From assembly GCF_023544465.1 (NCBI RefSeq), contig NZ_JALPVL010000001.1:620001-684000 (forward strand): a DNA stretch of 64,000 bases, in the 5' to 3' direction. The translations under genes and the position numbers were made by a program. The notes below the pieces were generated by a model, which made no database searches, was not told the DNA's origin, and worked only from the letters and a program-made list of their open reading frames with translations. The DNA is from Paractinoplanes maris (GTDB taxonomy: Bacteria > Actinomycetota > Actinomycetes > Mycobacteriales > Micromonosporaceae). Below are positions 27,080-36,045 of the stretch, in pieces (the first letter of the stretch is position 1; each line of letters starts with the position of its first letter).

Positions 27080-27183
27080 CCGGCCATGGTACGTGGCAGC
27101 CACCCGCGGACGCCCGGTCGCGCACAGTGCCGTTGTCCACAGGGGGGCTCGACCCGACCGGCCCCGATCGGGATACTCGTCGG

Positions 27184-27720
27184 GTGCTGGACGAGGAGAC
27201 GCGGACGACGCAAGCGACCGGATCGACGCCCTGGTGGGTCGTTCCCGGGCGGGCCCTGAGGTTCCTGGTGGGTGCGTTGTCGCTGGTCGGCGGACTGACC
27301 TGGGTCCTGCTCAACCTGCACGTCTCGACCGCGGTGCTCGACGCGGTGGTCGGCACGGTGCTCGCCGCGGGCGGCCTGGTGCTGCTCATGCCCCACCGCA
27401 TCCAACTGCCCCGGCTGGTCACCGCGGCCGTGATGACCGGCTTCGCGCTGGCCGGCACGGTCGCCGGCCTGTTCGTCGAGACGTCCCGGGAGTGCTGCGA
27501 GTTCGCTTATGTGACCGAGCGCGGCTGGCCCTTCCACTGGCTCGGCCGCGGTGCCGTCGCCGCCGACCCCGACACCGCGTTCCGGCTGGCCCAGTCGGCC
27601 GGCTGGAGCGCCGACGTCATCTCGCTCGTGGCCGACCTGGTGCTCTTCTCCTACTCAGGCCTGCTGCTCGTGGTGATCGCCGTGCTGGTCCGCCGCGCGA
27701 GGCAGCGATCCGGCAGCTGA
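27184..27720 (+). CDS. Four-TM membrane protein, paralogue A
   Basis: A 178-residue integral membrane protein from GTG at 27184, with GATACT six bases upstream; an upstream GTG at 27127 would add an unlikely tail. Four hydrophobic helices are visible, and a loop carries adjacent cysteines and an aromatic motif ([20 protein letters not shown]). The same loop (CC then GFPFTML) and the same GATACTCG upstream element occur in the gene that follows, so the two are tandem paralogues. The last codons lie in a 27-bp tandem repeat. Function is unknown. Confidence 0.75.
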   Translation: MLDEETRTTQATGSTPWWVVPGRALRFLVGALSLVGGLTWVLLNLHVSTAVLDAVVGTVLAAGGLVLLMPHRIQLPRLVTAAVMTGFALAGTVAGLFVETSRECCEFAYVTERGWPFHWLGRGAVAADPDTAFRLAQSAGWSADVISLVADLVLFSYSGLLLVVIAVLVRRARQRSGS

Positions 27721-27775
27721 CGCGCGAGGCACCGACCCGGCAGCTGACGCGCGAGGCAGCGAGGCAGCGACCCGA
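27695..27775. repeat. 27-bp tandem repeat at the 3' end of the membrane gene
   Basis: Unit 1 is 27695-27721 and unit 2 is 27722-27748, differing at two bases. A third unit starts at 27749 and degenerates. It spans the stop codon of the upstream gene, encoding its ARQRSGS tail, and runs into the gap before its paralogue. Confidence 0.75.
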
Positions 27776-27835
27776 CCGGTGAGGAAGAAGCCGAATCACC
27801 GGTGACCTGCCCGATTTGTCGAGATACTCGGACGC

Positions 27836-28399
27836 ATGCCGGAGGCTGTGGAGGACGACGAACCAGGCTTTCTCGCCTCGGCGGGGGCAACGCTCCGGCT
27901 GATCGTGGGCTGGGCCTGCGTCGCGCTCGGCGTGCTGGACCTGGCCATGGGTCTCGACGACCCGTCGTATGTGATCTTCCACGTCGTGCTGCTGGTCACC
28001 GGCGTGCTGCTGCTGGCCGGCGACCGGATCGGCCGGCGGCTGACCGTCACCGCCTGGACGGTGGGCGGGCTGGTGGCGGCGCTGGGACTGGCGATCACCG
28101 CGATTCCCTCGCTGGCCGTGGCCTGCTGCTCGCGGGACTACGCCGTACGGCACGGCTTCCCGTTCACGATGCTGGCCCGCGACCCGGGCGGGTGGCGGTT
28201 CGACCTCTACCGATCGATCGCCGACCTGCTCTTCTGGCTCTGCGCCGGGCTCATCGCCCTGACCGTCGTCGCCTGGGTTCGTCCGGCCCGGCCCGCGCCG
28301 CAGCGGGACGAGGCGGCGCCACCGAGCCACGCTCCGACCCACGCCGAGGAACGCGCCCACCACCACGAGGCCACCGGGGAACGCCACCTTCAGGGGTAG
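27836..28399 (+). CDS. Four-TM membrane protein, paralogue B
   Basis: A 187-residue membrane protein with four predicted helices, the loop LAVACCSRDYAVRHGFPFTM, and a His/Pro-rich cytoplasmic tail ending HAEERAHHHEATGER. The helix order, paired cysteines and GFPF motif match the preceding gene, indicating a tandem duplication. GATACT lies seven bases before the ATG. The histidine cluster suggests metal binding, perhaps together with the Cys pair; this is inference only. Confidence 0.75.
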   Translation: MPEAVEDDEPGFLASAGATLRLIVGWACVALGVLDLAMGLDDPSYVIFHVVLLVTGVLLLAGDRIGRRLTVTAWTVGGLVAALGLAITAIPSLAVACCSRDYAVRHGFPFTMLARDPGGWRFDLYRSIADLLFWLCAGLIALTVVAWVRPARPAPQRDEAAPPSHAPTHAEERAHHHEATGERHLQG

Positions 28400-28450
28400 C
28401 CGCCTTCGGGCCGCGACGGAATTGTCGTACGGCTTCCGTAGTCTGGCCGG

Positions 28451-29689
28451 GTGAGTGAGCCCCAGCCGAGTGCGGCACCGCCGAAGAGCTCCGCCGAGGA
28501 GCCGTGGCCGGTCCGTGTCGTCAGTCAAAAGGTCGGGGCCTGGATCGCCAAGCTGGGCTGGGTCTGGGTCGACGGGCAGGTCGCCCAGATCAGCCGCCGG
28601 CCGGGCTCGACGGTGGTGTTCCTGACCCTGCGCGACCCGTCGGCCGATCTGAGCCTCACCGTCACGGCCCACCGCGACGTGCTCGACGCCGGTGCCCCCG
28701 AGCTCGCCGAGGGGGCCCGGGTCACGCTGCACGCCAAGCCCGAGTTCTATCCCGCCCGCGGCACCCTCAGCCTGCGGGCCGACGAGATCCGCCAGGTCGG
28801 GCTGGGCGAGCTCCTGGCCCGGCTCGAGAGGTTGAAGAAGCACCTGGCCGCCGAGGGCCTGTTCGCCCGCGAGCGCAAGCGGCGGCTGCCGTTCCTGCCT
28901 CAGCGCATCGGCCTGATCACCGGCCGGGCCAGCGCGGCCGAGCGGGATGTGCTGATGAATACCCGCCGCCGCTGGCCCGCGGTCGACTTCCGGGTGGTCA
29001 ACGTGCCGGTCCAGGGCCCGACCGCGGTCCCCCAGATCATCGACGCGCTCAAGGTGCTCGACAACGACGACACCATCGACGTCATCGTGATCGCCCGCGG
29101 CGGCGGCAGCGTGGAGGATCTGCTGCCGTTCTCCGACGAGGCGCTCTGCCGGGCGGTCTTCGGCACCCGGACCCCGGTGGTCAGCGCGATCGGCCACGAG
29201 ACCGACGCGCCGCTGCTCGACTACGTGGCCGATCTGCGGGCCTCCACGCCGACCGACGCGGCCAAGCGCCTCGTCCCCGACCTGGGCGAGGAGACGCAGC
29301 TGATCGAGGTGGCCCGCCGCCGGCTCGAGCGCGCGGTGCTCACGCTGGTCGAGCGGGAGACCCATCGCCTCGAGTCCTGGCGGTCCCGGCCCGTCCTGGC
29401 CCGCCCCGAGCTGCTGGTCGACCAGCGCGCGGCCGAGATGACCGCGCTGCGCGACCGGGCCGTCCGCAGCCTCGACCACCGCCTGCGCCGCGCCGACGAC
29501 GAGCTGCGCCACACGGTGGCCCGCTTGCGGGCGCTCTCCCCCGCGGCGACGCTCCAGCGGGGTTACGCGATCGTGCAGCGCGCCGACGGCCACGTCGTGC
29601 GGGCCGCCGATGAGGCCAAGACCGACGACATCCTCCGGTTGCGGCTCGCCGAGGGCGAGCTCCGAGCAGTGGTACGGGAGAACGAGTGA
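28451..29689 (+). CDS. xseA: Exodeoxyribonuclease VII large subunit
   Basis: A 412-residue protein with an N-terminal OB fold ([20 protein letters not shown]) and a catalytic domain with [31 protein letters not shown] and [23 protein letters not shown], followed by a long coiled coil that assembles with XseB. It degrades single-stranded DNA into oligonucleotides in repair. GTG at 28451 has TAGTCT six bases upstream. It overlaps xseB by four bases, so the two subunits are translationally coupled. Confidence 0.96.
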   Translation: MSEPQPSAAPPKSSAEEPWPVRVVSQKVGAWIAKLGWVWVDGQVAQISRRPGSTVVFLTLRDPSADLSLTVTAHRDVLDAGAPELAEGARVTLHAKPEFYPARGTLSLRADEIRQVGLGELLARLERLKKHLAAEGLFARERKRRLPFLPQRIGLITGRASAAERDVLMNTRRRWPAVDFRVVNVPVQGPTAVPQIIDALKVLDNDDTIDVIVIARGGGSVEDLLPFSDEALCRAVFGTRTPVVSAIGHETDAPLLDYVADLRASTPTDAAKRLVPDLGEETQLIEVARRRLERAVLTLVERETHRLESWRSRPVLARPELLVDQRAAEMTALRDRAVRSLDHRLRRADDELRHTVARLRALSPAATLQRGYAIVQRADGHVVRAADEAKTDDILRLRLAEGELRAVVRENE

Positions 29690-29889
29690 GCGACGAGAAG
29701 CTGAGTTACGAGCAGGCCCGCACCGAGCTGGCCGGCGTGGTCGAGCGACTGGAGCAGGGCGGCAGTTCGCTCGAGGAGTCGCTGGCGCTGTGGGAGCGCG
29801 GTGAGAAACTGGCCGACGTCTGCCAGCACTGGCTCGACGGCGCGCGGGAGCGCATCGACGCGGCCCGGGCCGCCCGCGCCGACGGTTAG
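29686..29889 (+). CDS. xseB: Exodeoxyribonuclease VII small subunit
   Basis: A 67-residue helical protein of normal XseB length, with the family core [19 protein letters not shown] followed by [18 protein letters not shown]. It binds the XseA coiled coil to form ExoVII. GTG overlaps the xseA stop (GTGA). Its end overlaps the convergent DUF4245 gene by four bases. Confidence 0.94.
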   Translation: MSDEKLSYEQARTELAGVVERLEQGGSSLEESLALWERGEKLADVCQHWLDGARERIDAARAARADG

Positions 29890-30611
29890 CGCAACGAGCC
29901 GGCCAGCGCCTCGAGGTTGTCGTCGTCCGTCTTGCCGACGATGACGACCGTGCGGGTCTGGTCGGCCAGCACCAGCGCGCGCTCGCCGGGCCGGCCGTTG
30001 TAGAGGCGCCACACGCCCGTCCCGGCGCGGAAGTTGCCGACCGGCTCGGCGTCCTTGGAGAGCTCGATCGGCAGCAGGGTCGCCGAGGGCACGCTGCTCT
30101 GCACGAGCTGGATCGGGTCCTTGTCCGGGTCGACGTATCCGATCCGCAGGGTCGCGCCGTTCTCGGCCCGGCGGAAGGTCGCGCTCGAGGTGTGCCAGTC
30201 GTCGCCCAGCCCCTGGGGCAGCAACACGGTGAAGGCCTTGGCCTGCTGCGCCTCCTGGATCGTCGGCGCCGGGTCGACCGCGACCGGCTTGTCACCGTCG
30301 AGGACGAGGCGGTAGAAGGTCAGCAGCAGCGCGATCGGGATCAGCAGGACAGCCAGCGACATCGCCATGTCCTTGGGCGACCGCTCCTGACCACGAGCGA
30401 GCCGCGCCGGCGGCTGCCCCTGAGGCTGCTGACCCGCGACGGTCGCAGCCGGCGCCGCGGCGGCGGCCGGTGCGGCAGCGGCCGGTGCGGCAGCGGCCGG
30501 TGCGGCAGCGGCCGGTGCGGCAGCGGCGGCGGGCGCGGGGGTGGCAGCGGTGTCGGGGGCCGGGTCGGCGGGCGCGGGCGATGCGGGTTCCACCCACCCA
30601 TTGTTAACCAT
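29886..30611 (-). CDS. DUF4245 membrane protein with Ala/Pro repeat N-terminus
   Basis: A 241-residue protein: a cytoplasmic Ala/Pro-rich segment (about residues 8-60), a membrane helix at about 85-103 ([19 protein letters not shown]) and an external domain with [16 protein letters not shown] and [18 protein letters not shown], as in DUF4245. The position between xseB and glpX is conserved in actinobacteria. Four exact 15-bp DNA units (30466-30525) encode the AAPAA repeats. The ATG at 30611 is used; the open frame continues upstream only as the complement of glpX. Function unknown. Confidence 0.85.
   Translation of the reverse strand: MVNNGWVEPASPAPADPAPDTAATPAPAAAAAPAAAAPAAAAPAAAAPAAAAAPAATVAGQQPQGQPPARLARGQERSPKDMAMSLAVLLIPIALLLTFYRLVLDGDKPVAVDPAPTIQEAQQAKAFTVLLPQGLGDDWHTSSATFRRAENGATLRIGYVDPDKDPIQLVQSSVPSATLLPIELSKDAEPVGNFRAGTGVWRLYNGRPGERALVLADQTRTVVIVGKTDDDNLEALAGSLR
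30466..30525 (-). repeat. Four exact 15-bp tandem repeats
   Basis: GCCGGTGCGGCAGCG occurs four times in a row inside the DUF4245 gene, encoding alternating Ala/Pro. Exact identity at synonymous positions suggests recent slippage expansion. Confidence 0.9.
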
Positions 30612-30662
30612 GTCGCTGAGCCGAGACTTCGCGCGTCCGCGCATGTGAGGATCGGTGGACCT

Positions 30663-30683
30663 GTAGGCCGGGTCCCGGCCTAC
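30663..30683. promoter_or_regulatory. Perfect 21-bp palindrome upstream of glpX
   Basis: GTAGGCCGGG (30663-30672), a single T, and CCCGGCCTAC (30674-30683) form a perfect dyad 27 bases before the glpX ATG. The one-base centre favours a dimer-binding operator over an RNA hairpin, though both are possible. Confidence 0.55.
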
Positions 30684-30710
30684 GCCCCGCAACGTCGCGA
30701 GGAGGCGCCC

Positions 30711-31754
30711 ATGCCCGCACGGGTCCCGCAGGATCTCGACCGCAACATCGCCCTCGATCTGGTCCGCGTCACGGAGGCCGCCGCGATGGCGGCCGGCCGC
30801 TGGGTCGGGCGCGGCGACAAGAACGGCGGTGACGGTGCCGCCGTCGATGCCATGCGCAAGCTGATCAATTCGATTCAGATGCGCGGCACCGTGGTGATCG
30901 GTGAGGGCGAGAAGGACGAGGCGCCCATGCTCTTCAACGGGGAGCGGGTCGGCGACGGCACCGGCCCCGAGGTCGACGTGGCCGTGGACCCGATCGACGG
31001 CACGACGCTGATGAGCAAGGGCATGCCCGGTGCGGTCGCGGTGCTGGCGGTGGCCGAGCGCGGCGCGATGTTCGACCCGAGTGCCGTCTTCTACATGGAG
31101 AAGATCGCCGTCGGCCCGGACTGCGCCGACGTGATCGACATCAACGCCGGCACCAAGGAGAATCTGCGCCGCATCGCTCAGGCCAAGCGGTCCAGCATCT
31201 CCGACGTGACCGTCTGCATCCTCGACCGCCCGCGGCACGCCGCCCTGGTCGACGAGGTGCGCCAGGCCGGCGCGAACATCAAGTTCATCTCCGACGGTGA
31301 CATCGCGGGCGCGATCTCGGCGGCCCGGTCGGAGTCCGACGTGGACGTCCTGATGGGCATCGGCGGCACCCCCGAGGGCATCACCGCGGCCTGCGCGCTC
31401 AAATGCCTGGGCGGCATGATCCAGGCCAAGCTGTGGCCGCAGGACGCCGCCGAGCGCGAGAAGGCGCTGGCCGCCGGGCACGACCTCGACCGGGTGCTGA
31501 CCACCGACGACCTGGTCACCGGGGACAACTGCTTCTTCGTGGCCACCGGCGTCACCTCGGGTGACCTGCTCAAGGGGGTCCGATACCGGGCGGGCGGGGC
31601 ACACACCCAGTCGATCGTGATGCGGTCCAAGAGCGGCACGATCCGGGTGATCGACTCCTATCACCGGCTGGAGAAGCTGGCCCTCTATTCGGCCATCGAC
31701 TTCGACGGCCACCTGCCGACCGTGCCGCTGGGCGACAGTGACCCGGTTATCTGA
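30711..31754 (+). CDS. glpX: Class II fructose-1,6-bisphosphatase
   Basis: A 347-residue GlpX-type phosphatase that forms fructose 6-phosphate in gluconeogenesis. Metal and substrate motifs are [27 protein letters not shown] and [16 protein letters not shown], with DGDIAGAI and [12 protein letters not shown] further on. GAGGAGG precedes the ATG at 30711. Together with pckG (39874) it gives the window two of the committed gluconeogenic steps. A clear terminator follows the gene. Confidence 0.97.
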   Translation: MPARVPQDLDRNIALDLVRVTEAAAMAAGRWVGRGDKNGGDGAAVDAMRKLINSIQMRGTVVIGEGEKDEAPMLFNGERVGDGTGPEVDVAVDPIDGTTLMSKGMPGAVAVLAVAERGAMFDPSAVFYMEKIAVGPDCADVIDINAGTKENLRRIAQAKRSSISDVTVCILDRPRHAALVDEVRQAGANIKFISDGDIAGAISAARSESDVDVLMGIGGTPEGITAACALKCLGGMIQAKLWPQDAAEREKALAAGHDLDRVLTTDDLVTGDNCFFVATGVTSGDLLKGVRYRAGGAHTQSIVMRSKSGTIRVIDSYHRLEKLALYSAIDFDGHLPTVPLGDSDPVI

Positions 31755-31768
31755 GAACTAGCTGATGG

Positions 31769-31800
31769 CAGGGCCCGCCCCTTGGCGGGCCTTGCTGTTG
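31769..31800 (+). terminator. Rho-independent terminator after glpX
   Basis: GGCCCGCC (31772-31779), a CCTT loop, and GGCGGGCC (31784-31791), followed by TTGCTGTTG. The stem is extended by C-G, A-T and G-T pairs. It starts about 15 bases after the glpX stop. Confidence 0.8.
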
Positions 31801-31814
31801 CCTGGAACTATCGA

Positions 31815-32468
31815 ATGATGAGTTACGGGGCGCAAGCTCGCGCGGACGCTGAGGCGAAGTTCGGCACGGATGCTTTCTACGCGTCCCTGGGCCGGGCCTT
31901 CGTGACCATGTGCGCCGTCATTCCGGTGTTGTTCCTGGTTGAGGCGATCGACGTCGGCATCGGCGCGGGCCAGCTCGACGTGGCCGGCGGCATCATCCCG
32001 CGCCGCATCGAGGGCCTCGACGGCGTGCTGTTCAGCCCGTTCCTGCACGCGGGGTGGGAGCACCTCTACGGCAACGCCGTCCCGCTCATCCTGGTGGGCA
32101 CGTTCGCGCTGGCCGGCGGCACCAAGCGGTTCATCTGGTCGACGTTCGTGATCATCTTGGTGAGCGGCCTGGGCGTCTGGTTCGTGGGCGACCCCAACAG
32201 CGTCGTCGTGGGGGCCAGCGGCGTCGTCTTCGGCTATCTCGGCCTGCTGCTCACCCGCGGCCTGGTCGAGCGCTCGTGGTGGAATCTGGGCGTGGCCGCG
32301 TTCATCGGCCTGCTGTATTGGTACCAGCTGTACAACATCCTGCCGACCGATCAGCCGGTCTCCTGGCAGGGCCACCTGCTGGGCCTGGTCGGCGGCGCGA
32401 TCGCGGCGATCATCTTCCGCCGCAAACGGCTGCGCCCGGCCACCACCGACACGACGCTGAACTTCTGA
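31815..32468 (+). CDS. Rhomboid family intramembrane serine protease
   Basis: A 217-residue polytopic membrane protease. The family motif HAGWEHLYGN is near residue 79, the nucleophile Ser135 is in VGASGVVFGYLG and the partner His187 in SWQGHLLGLVGG. The minimal six-helix core is present with a short N-terminal extension. Two adjacent ATG codons (31815, 31818) are both possible. Rhomboids cleave membrane proteins within or near the bilayer; the substrate is unknown. A secreted trypsin-like protease is encoded convergently three bases away. Confidence 0.93.
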   Translation: MMSYGAQARADAEAKFGTDAFYASLGRAFVTMCAVIPVLFLVEAIDVGIGAGQLDVAGGIIPRRIEGLDGVLFSPFLHAGWEHLYGNAVPLILVGTFALAGGTKRFIWSTFVIILVSGLGVWFVGDPNSVVVGASGVVFGYLGLLLTRGLVERSWWNLGVAAFIGLLYWYQLYNILPTDQPVSWQGHLLGLVGGAIAAIIFRRKRLRPATTDTTLNF

Positions 32469-32471
32469 CGA

Positions 32472-33248
32472 TCAAAGACGCAGTCTCCGTACGGCGTCCT
32501 TGATCGCCGGGCGGAAGGTGGACAGCTGGGTGTAGACGCCGGGGAATCCGTCCCGCGCGCAGCCCAGCCCCCAGCTCACGATCCCCACCTGCACCCACTC
32601 CCCGTGCCGCCCGTGGCCCACCATCGGCCCGCCGCTGTCGCCCTGACACGTGTCAGCGGTGGTCGACCCGGCACAGAGCTGCTCGTCCGGCACCAACGCG
32701 ACGGCGGCCTTCTGGTACGCCGCCGCACACTTCTCATCCGGCACGATCGGCACGCTCGCGTAGTGCAGGCGCTCCTCCTGCTCGATCGAGGCCTCGCGGG
32801 TCTGACCCCAGCCCATCACCACGAACTGCCCCGCACCGATCGCGTCCTTGGCCAGCGCCACGGTCGGCAGACGCAGCGGCCTGTCCAGGCGGACGACCGC
32901 CCAGTCGTCCCCCCGCGTCTCGTCGATGAAGCCCTCGGCCCGGATCACCCGCACCGAGCGGGCGGTCTGGGCGCGGCGGGACTTCAGGTCGGTGACGCCC
33001 GCGGTGACCCGGATGCTGTCGGACTGACCGGTGCCGTCGACGCAGTGCCCGGCGGTCAGCACGACCCGCGGTTCGATCAACGTCCCGCCGCAGCCCATCG
33101 AGAGCCGCACGGCCCAGGGGAACATGCCCTGCGGCGCCACCAGCCCGCCGATCACGTCGCGGGCCGCCCGCCGATCACTGCCGGCCTCGGCGGGCTGCCC
33201 CAGCAGAACAACGACGGTCAGAGCCAACAAAGCGGCTTTTCGGACCAT
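32472..33248 (-). CDS. Secreted trypsin-like serine protease (S1)
   Basis: A 258-residue chymotrypsin-fold protease with a signal peptide (residues 1-22, KAALLALTVVVLLGQPAEAG), a short propeptide and the mature start VIGGLVAPQGMFPWAV. The triad is His68 (LTAGHC), Asp115 (DDWAVVRL) and Ser205 (CQGDSGGP). Asp199, six residues before the Ser, predicts trypsin-like cleavage after Arg/Lys. Six or more cysteines can form the standard disulfides. Confidence 0.95.
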   Translation of the reverse strand: MVRKAALLALTVVVLLGQPAEAGSDRRAARDVIGGLVAPQGMFPWAVRLSMGCGGTLIEPRVVLTAGHCVDGTGQSDSIRVTAGVTDLKSRRAQTARSVRVIRAEGFIDETRGDDWAVVRLDRPLRLPTVALAKDAIGAGQFVVMGWGQTREASIEQEERLHYASVPIVPDEKCAAAYQKAAVALVPDEQLCAGSTTADTCQGDSGGPMVGHGRHGEWVQVGIVSWGLGCARDGFPGVYTQLSTFRPAIKDAVRRLRL

Positions 33249-33267
33249 ACGGACATTGGATCACAAG

Positions 33268-33301
33268 CAAAACGGGCCGCGCGGTTCGCCGCGCGGCCCG
33301 T
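33268..33301 (-). terminator. Strong terminator for the lytic transglycosylase gene
   Basis: A perfect 13-bp stem (33272-33284 with 33289-33301, ACGGGCCGCGCGG) closed by a TTCG/CGAA tetraloop. On the minus strand it is followed by TTTTGCTTG. It lies 17 bases after the stop of the transglycosylase gene and upstream of the protease gene. Confidence 0.88.
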
Positions 33302-33317
33302 CACAACGCTTGTCTAC

Positions 33318-34064
33318 TTAGTACCAGCCCACGTCCTGCGAGTGCCCCCAGGCGCTGCACGGGGTGCCGTAGCGACCCTCGATGTAGCCCAGGCCCCACT
33401 CGATCTGGGTGGCCGGGTTCGACCTCCAGTCACTGCCGGCCGACTTCATCTTGCCGCCCGGCAGGGCCTGCGGGATGCCGTACGCGCCCGAGCTGGGGTT
33501 GCTGGCCTTGTGGTTCCAGCCGCTTTCCTTCTTCCACAGCTTCTCGAGGCAGGAGAACTGCGAGATCTTGAAGCCCGCGTCGAGCATCAGCGAGCAGCCG
33601 ATCGCGCGGTTCCCGCTGAACTCGTTGCACGAGGCCGGGATGTCACCGCTGAACTCCGGCGTGCTGCCCGACTCCGAGTCCGAGTCGGAATCCGCGTCGG
33701 CCTTCTCCTGGGCCTTCTTCTTCGCAGCAGCCTCGGCGGCGGCCTTGGCCGCGGCCTTCTTCTGCGCGATCACCTTCTGCTCGGCCTGATGCGCCTTGGT
33801 GGCGGCGGCCTTGGCGGCGGTGGCGGCCTCGGCGGCGGCGTCACTGGCGGCCTCGCGCTGGAACGCGCGGGCGGCGGCGTGCTCGGACTGACGTTGTTTC
33901 AGCAGCTGCGAGTTGTCCACCGCGACCTGCGCGACGACGCTCGCTTCGGCGCTCTGCTGCTGGACTTCCTGGTCCTGTCCGAGGTAGATGCCGGTGGCCG
34001 CGCCCGCCAGAAGCAGGCTGACCGAGGCAACTCGTACTCCGACCCGGCTCCAGAGCCGATTCAC
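33318..34064 (-). CDS. Secreted lytic transglycosylase (SLT-type) with Ala-rich coiled coil
   Basis: A 248-residue exported protein: signal or anchor helix at about 8-26 (VASVSLLLAGAATGIYLG), a long Ala/Lys/Glu coiled coil (about 35-130), a Ser-Asp linker (ADADSDSDSESGS) and a C-terminal lysozyme-like domain. The catalytic Glu is in LWKKESGWNHKASN, followed by SSGAYGIPQALPGGKM and GLGYIEGRYGTPCSAW. It should cleave peptidoglycan. GTG at 34064 is chosen because AAGGGA lies seven bases upstream. A CRP-like site lies about 200 bases upstream. Confidence 0.9.
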   Translation of the reverse strand: MNRLWSRVGVRVASVSLLLAGAATGIYLGQDQEVQQQSAEASVVAQVAVDNSQLLKQRQSEHAAARAFQREAASDAAAEAATAAKAAATKAHQAEQKVIAQKKAAAKAAAEAAAKKKAQEKADADSDSDSESGSTPEFSGDIPASCNEFSGNRAIGCSLMLDAGFKISQFSCLEKLWKKESGWNHKASNPSSGAYGIPQALPGGKMKSAGSDWRSNPATQIEWGLGYIEGRYGTPCSAWGHSQDVGWY

Positions 34065-34364
34065 GAAGTTTCCCTTCGTCGGGGGCAATGACGCGGCACC
34101 CCGCCACCGGACAACAGTGGCGAAACACGCCGCGAGCACCCCAGCCCGACTCGGGCCGGCGCGCGGACTAAGTCGATCTCCGACCTCGTGCCCGTGCGTG
34201 GTGCTCGTCAGACACCATGGCCCACCGTGAAGAGGATGTGAAATGACGACGCGGTCTTGTTAAATTGCTCACAACAATTTCACGCTCAAACCGGGTGAAA
34301 TACCGCAGAAATCGCGTCACTCCGAAGGGGAATCCGTGATCACACCACGGATTCCCCTCCTCAC
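34065..34364. other. Non-coding gap upstream of the transglycosylase
   Basis: About 300 bases without a credible gene. It holds A/T-rich dyads at 34262-34300: AAATTG-N7-CAATTT and TTTCAC-N11-GTGAAA. I looked for the c-di-AMP (ydaO) riboswitch often found before actinobacterial wall hydrolases and did not find its conserved blocks. The part nearest PhoH (34301-34364) shows no signal. Confidence 0.6.
34258..34273 (-). promoter_or_regulatory. CRP-like site upstream of the transglycosylase
   Basis: TGTTAAATTGCTCACA matches the actinobacterial CRP consensus TGTGA-N6-TCACA with one mismatch. rpfA, another wall hydrolase, is CRP-controlled in mycobacteria, which makes the site plausible. No promoter was identified confidently next to it. 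Confidence 0.4.
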
Positions 34365-35774
34365 TCAGAGTGGAATCTCCTCCAGCAGGTCGGTGACCAC
34401 CTCGGCGATGGGCGACCGCTCGGAACGGGTCAGCGTGACGTGGGCGAAGATCGGGTGGCCCTTGAGCGCCTCGATCACCGCCGTGACGCCGTCGTGCCGG
34501 CCGACCCGCAGGTTGTCGCGCTGGGCCACGTCGTGGGTGAGAACGACCCGCGAGCCCTGCCCGATACGGGAGAGCACGGTGAGCAGGACGTTGCGTTCGA
34601 GCGACTGGGCCTCGTCGACGATCACGAAAGCGTCGTGCAGGCTGCGGCCGCGGATGTGGGTCAGCGGCAGCACCTCGAGCAGACCGCGGGCCATGACCTC
34701 CTCGACCACGTTGGCGTGCGCCACGGCGCCCAGCGTGTCGAAGACGGCCTGCGCCCAGGGCGACATCTTCTCGTGCTCGCTGCCGGGCAGATAGCCGAGC
34801 TCCTGGCCGCCGACGGCGTAGAGCGGGCGGAACACGATGACCTTCTTGTGGCGGTTGCGTTCCATGGTGGCCTCGAGTCCCGCGCAGAGCGCGAGCGCCG
34901 ACTTGCCCGTGCCGGCCCGGCCGCCGAGCGAGACGATGCCGATCGACTCGTCGAGCAGGATGTCGAGGGCGACCCGCTGCTCGGCTGACCGTCCGCGCAG
35001 ACCGAACGCTTCCCGGTCACCCCGGACCAGCCGTACGGTCTTGTCGGGGTTGACCCGGCCGAGCGCCGATCCGCGCGCCGAGTGCACCACCAGACCGGTG
35101 TGGCAGGGCAGGTTCTCGACCTCGTCGAGCTCCAGCTCCTCGCCGCCGTAGAGCGCGTTGACCTGGTCCTCGCCGAGCTTCAGGTCGGCCATGCCGGTCC
35201 AGGTCGGGTCGCTGGCCTGGCCGTGGCGGTACTCGTCGGCGGTGAGACCGACCGACGCCGCCTTGACCCGCAGCGGCATGTCCTTGCTGACCAGCGTCAC
35301 CTCGCGCCCCTCGGCGGCCAGCCCGAGGGCGACCGAGAGGATGCGGGTGTCGTTCGAGTCGTTGCGGAAGCCCTGCGGCAGCACGCTCTGGTCGGCGTGG
35401 TTGAGCTCGACCCGCAGTGTGCCGCCCTCGTCGTTGCAGAGGACCGGCTGGTCGAGCCGGCCGAACTTGACCCGCAGGTCGTCGAGGTAACGCAACGACT
35501 GCCGGGCGAACCACCCGAGCTCGGGGTGGTGACGCTTGCCCTCCAGCTCCGAGATGACCACGAGGGGAATGATCACCTCATGATCGGTGAAGCGGCGGAA
35601 CGCCGCCGGGTCGGACAGCAGAACCGAAGTGTCCAGAACGAAAACGCGGCCCGAAGGGGCCGGTTCAGCGTCCGCGTGCCTGTCCCGGGACCTACGCCCC
35701 GCGCGGGCTTTGTTCGTGGAGACTTCGACGGCCGGGTCGAGAGCGACGTCGGCGTCTGATCGGCGAGATGTCAC
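34365..35774 (-). CDS. phoH: PIN domain-PhoH family ATPase (PhoH2-like)
   Basis: A 469-residue fusion. The N-terminal PIN nuclease domain (about 40-180) shows the acidic set [23 protein letters not shown] and [10 protein letters not shown] with [10 protein letters not shown]. The C-terminal PhoH ATPase has Walker [12 protein letters not shown] and Walker [12 protein letters not shown]. PhoH2 proteins unwind and cleave RNA. GTG at 35774 is chosen with a GGAG nine bases upstream; the frame runs further upstream without signals. The small PhoAT antitoxin that overlaps phoH2 in mycobacteria is not seen here. Confidence 0.92.
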   Translation of the reverse strand: MTSRRSDADVALDPAVEVSTNKARAGRRSRDRHADAEPAPSGRVFVLDTSVLLSDPAAFRRFTDHEVIIPLVVISELEGKRHHPELGWFARQSLRYLDDLRVKFGRLDQPVLCNDEGGTLRVELNHADQSVLPQGFRNDSNDTRILSVALGLAAEGREVTLVSKDMPLRVKAASVGLTADEYRHGQASDPTWTGMADLKLGEDQVNALYGGEELELDEVENLPCHTGLVVHSARGSALGRVNPDKTVRLVRGDREAFGLRGRSAEQRVALDILLDESIGIVSLGGRAGTGKSALALCAGLEATMERNRHKKVIVFRPLYAVGGQELGYLPGSEHEKMSPWAQAVFDTLGAVAHANVVEEVMARGLLEVLPLTHIRGRSLHDAFVIVDEAQSLERNVLLTVLSRIGQGSRVVLTHDVAQRDNLRVGRHDGVTAVIEALKGHPIFAHVTLTRSERSPIAEVVTDLLEEIPL

Positions 35775-36045
35775 AGGCCTGCTCCAGCGGCGGGCGTGCA
35801 ACCCGGGACGCCCGCGGTCCGCCACCTCCGGCGCCCGTCTCTTATGCACGGGGTCGGATTGCGGGGCCCCGTGGCGCACTTGTCGCAGGTCCGGGCCGGC
35901 CGGCTGGCCCGGGATGACCCCGTGCCATGACTCAAACGCTAGCGGTCAACTCGGCTACGCGGTAGTACGCAAAAACGGGTGACGGACGACGTCCAGGCAA
36001 ATTTCTCTCGCATGAAACGTCATCTCCGGCGGGTAATCTGACGAC

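Noticed and set aside
27617..30295. An 892-codon open frame on the minus strand
   Set aside because: It runs opposite xseA, xseB and the membrane genes; the product is Arg/Pro-rich low complexity typical of antisense frames in high-GC DNA.
29886..31712. Extension of the DUF4245 protein across glpX
   Set aside because: The extra part is the complement of glpX; DUF4245 proteins begin near the ATG at 30611.
34065..34364. c-di-AMP (ydaO) riboswitch before the lytic transglycosylase
   Set aside because: Conserved blocks of that riboswitch could not be found on either strand; only short dyads are present.
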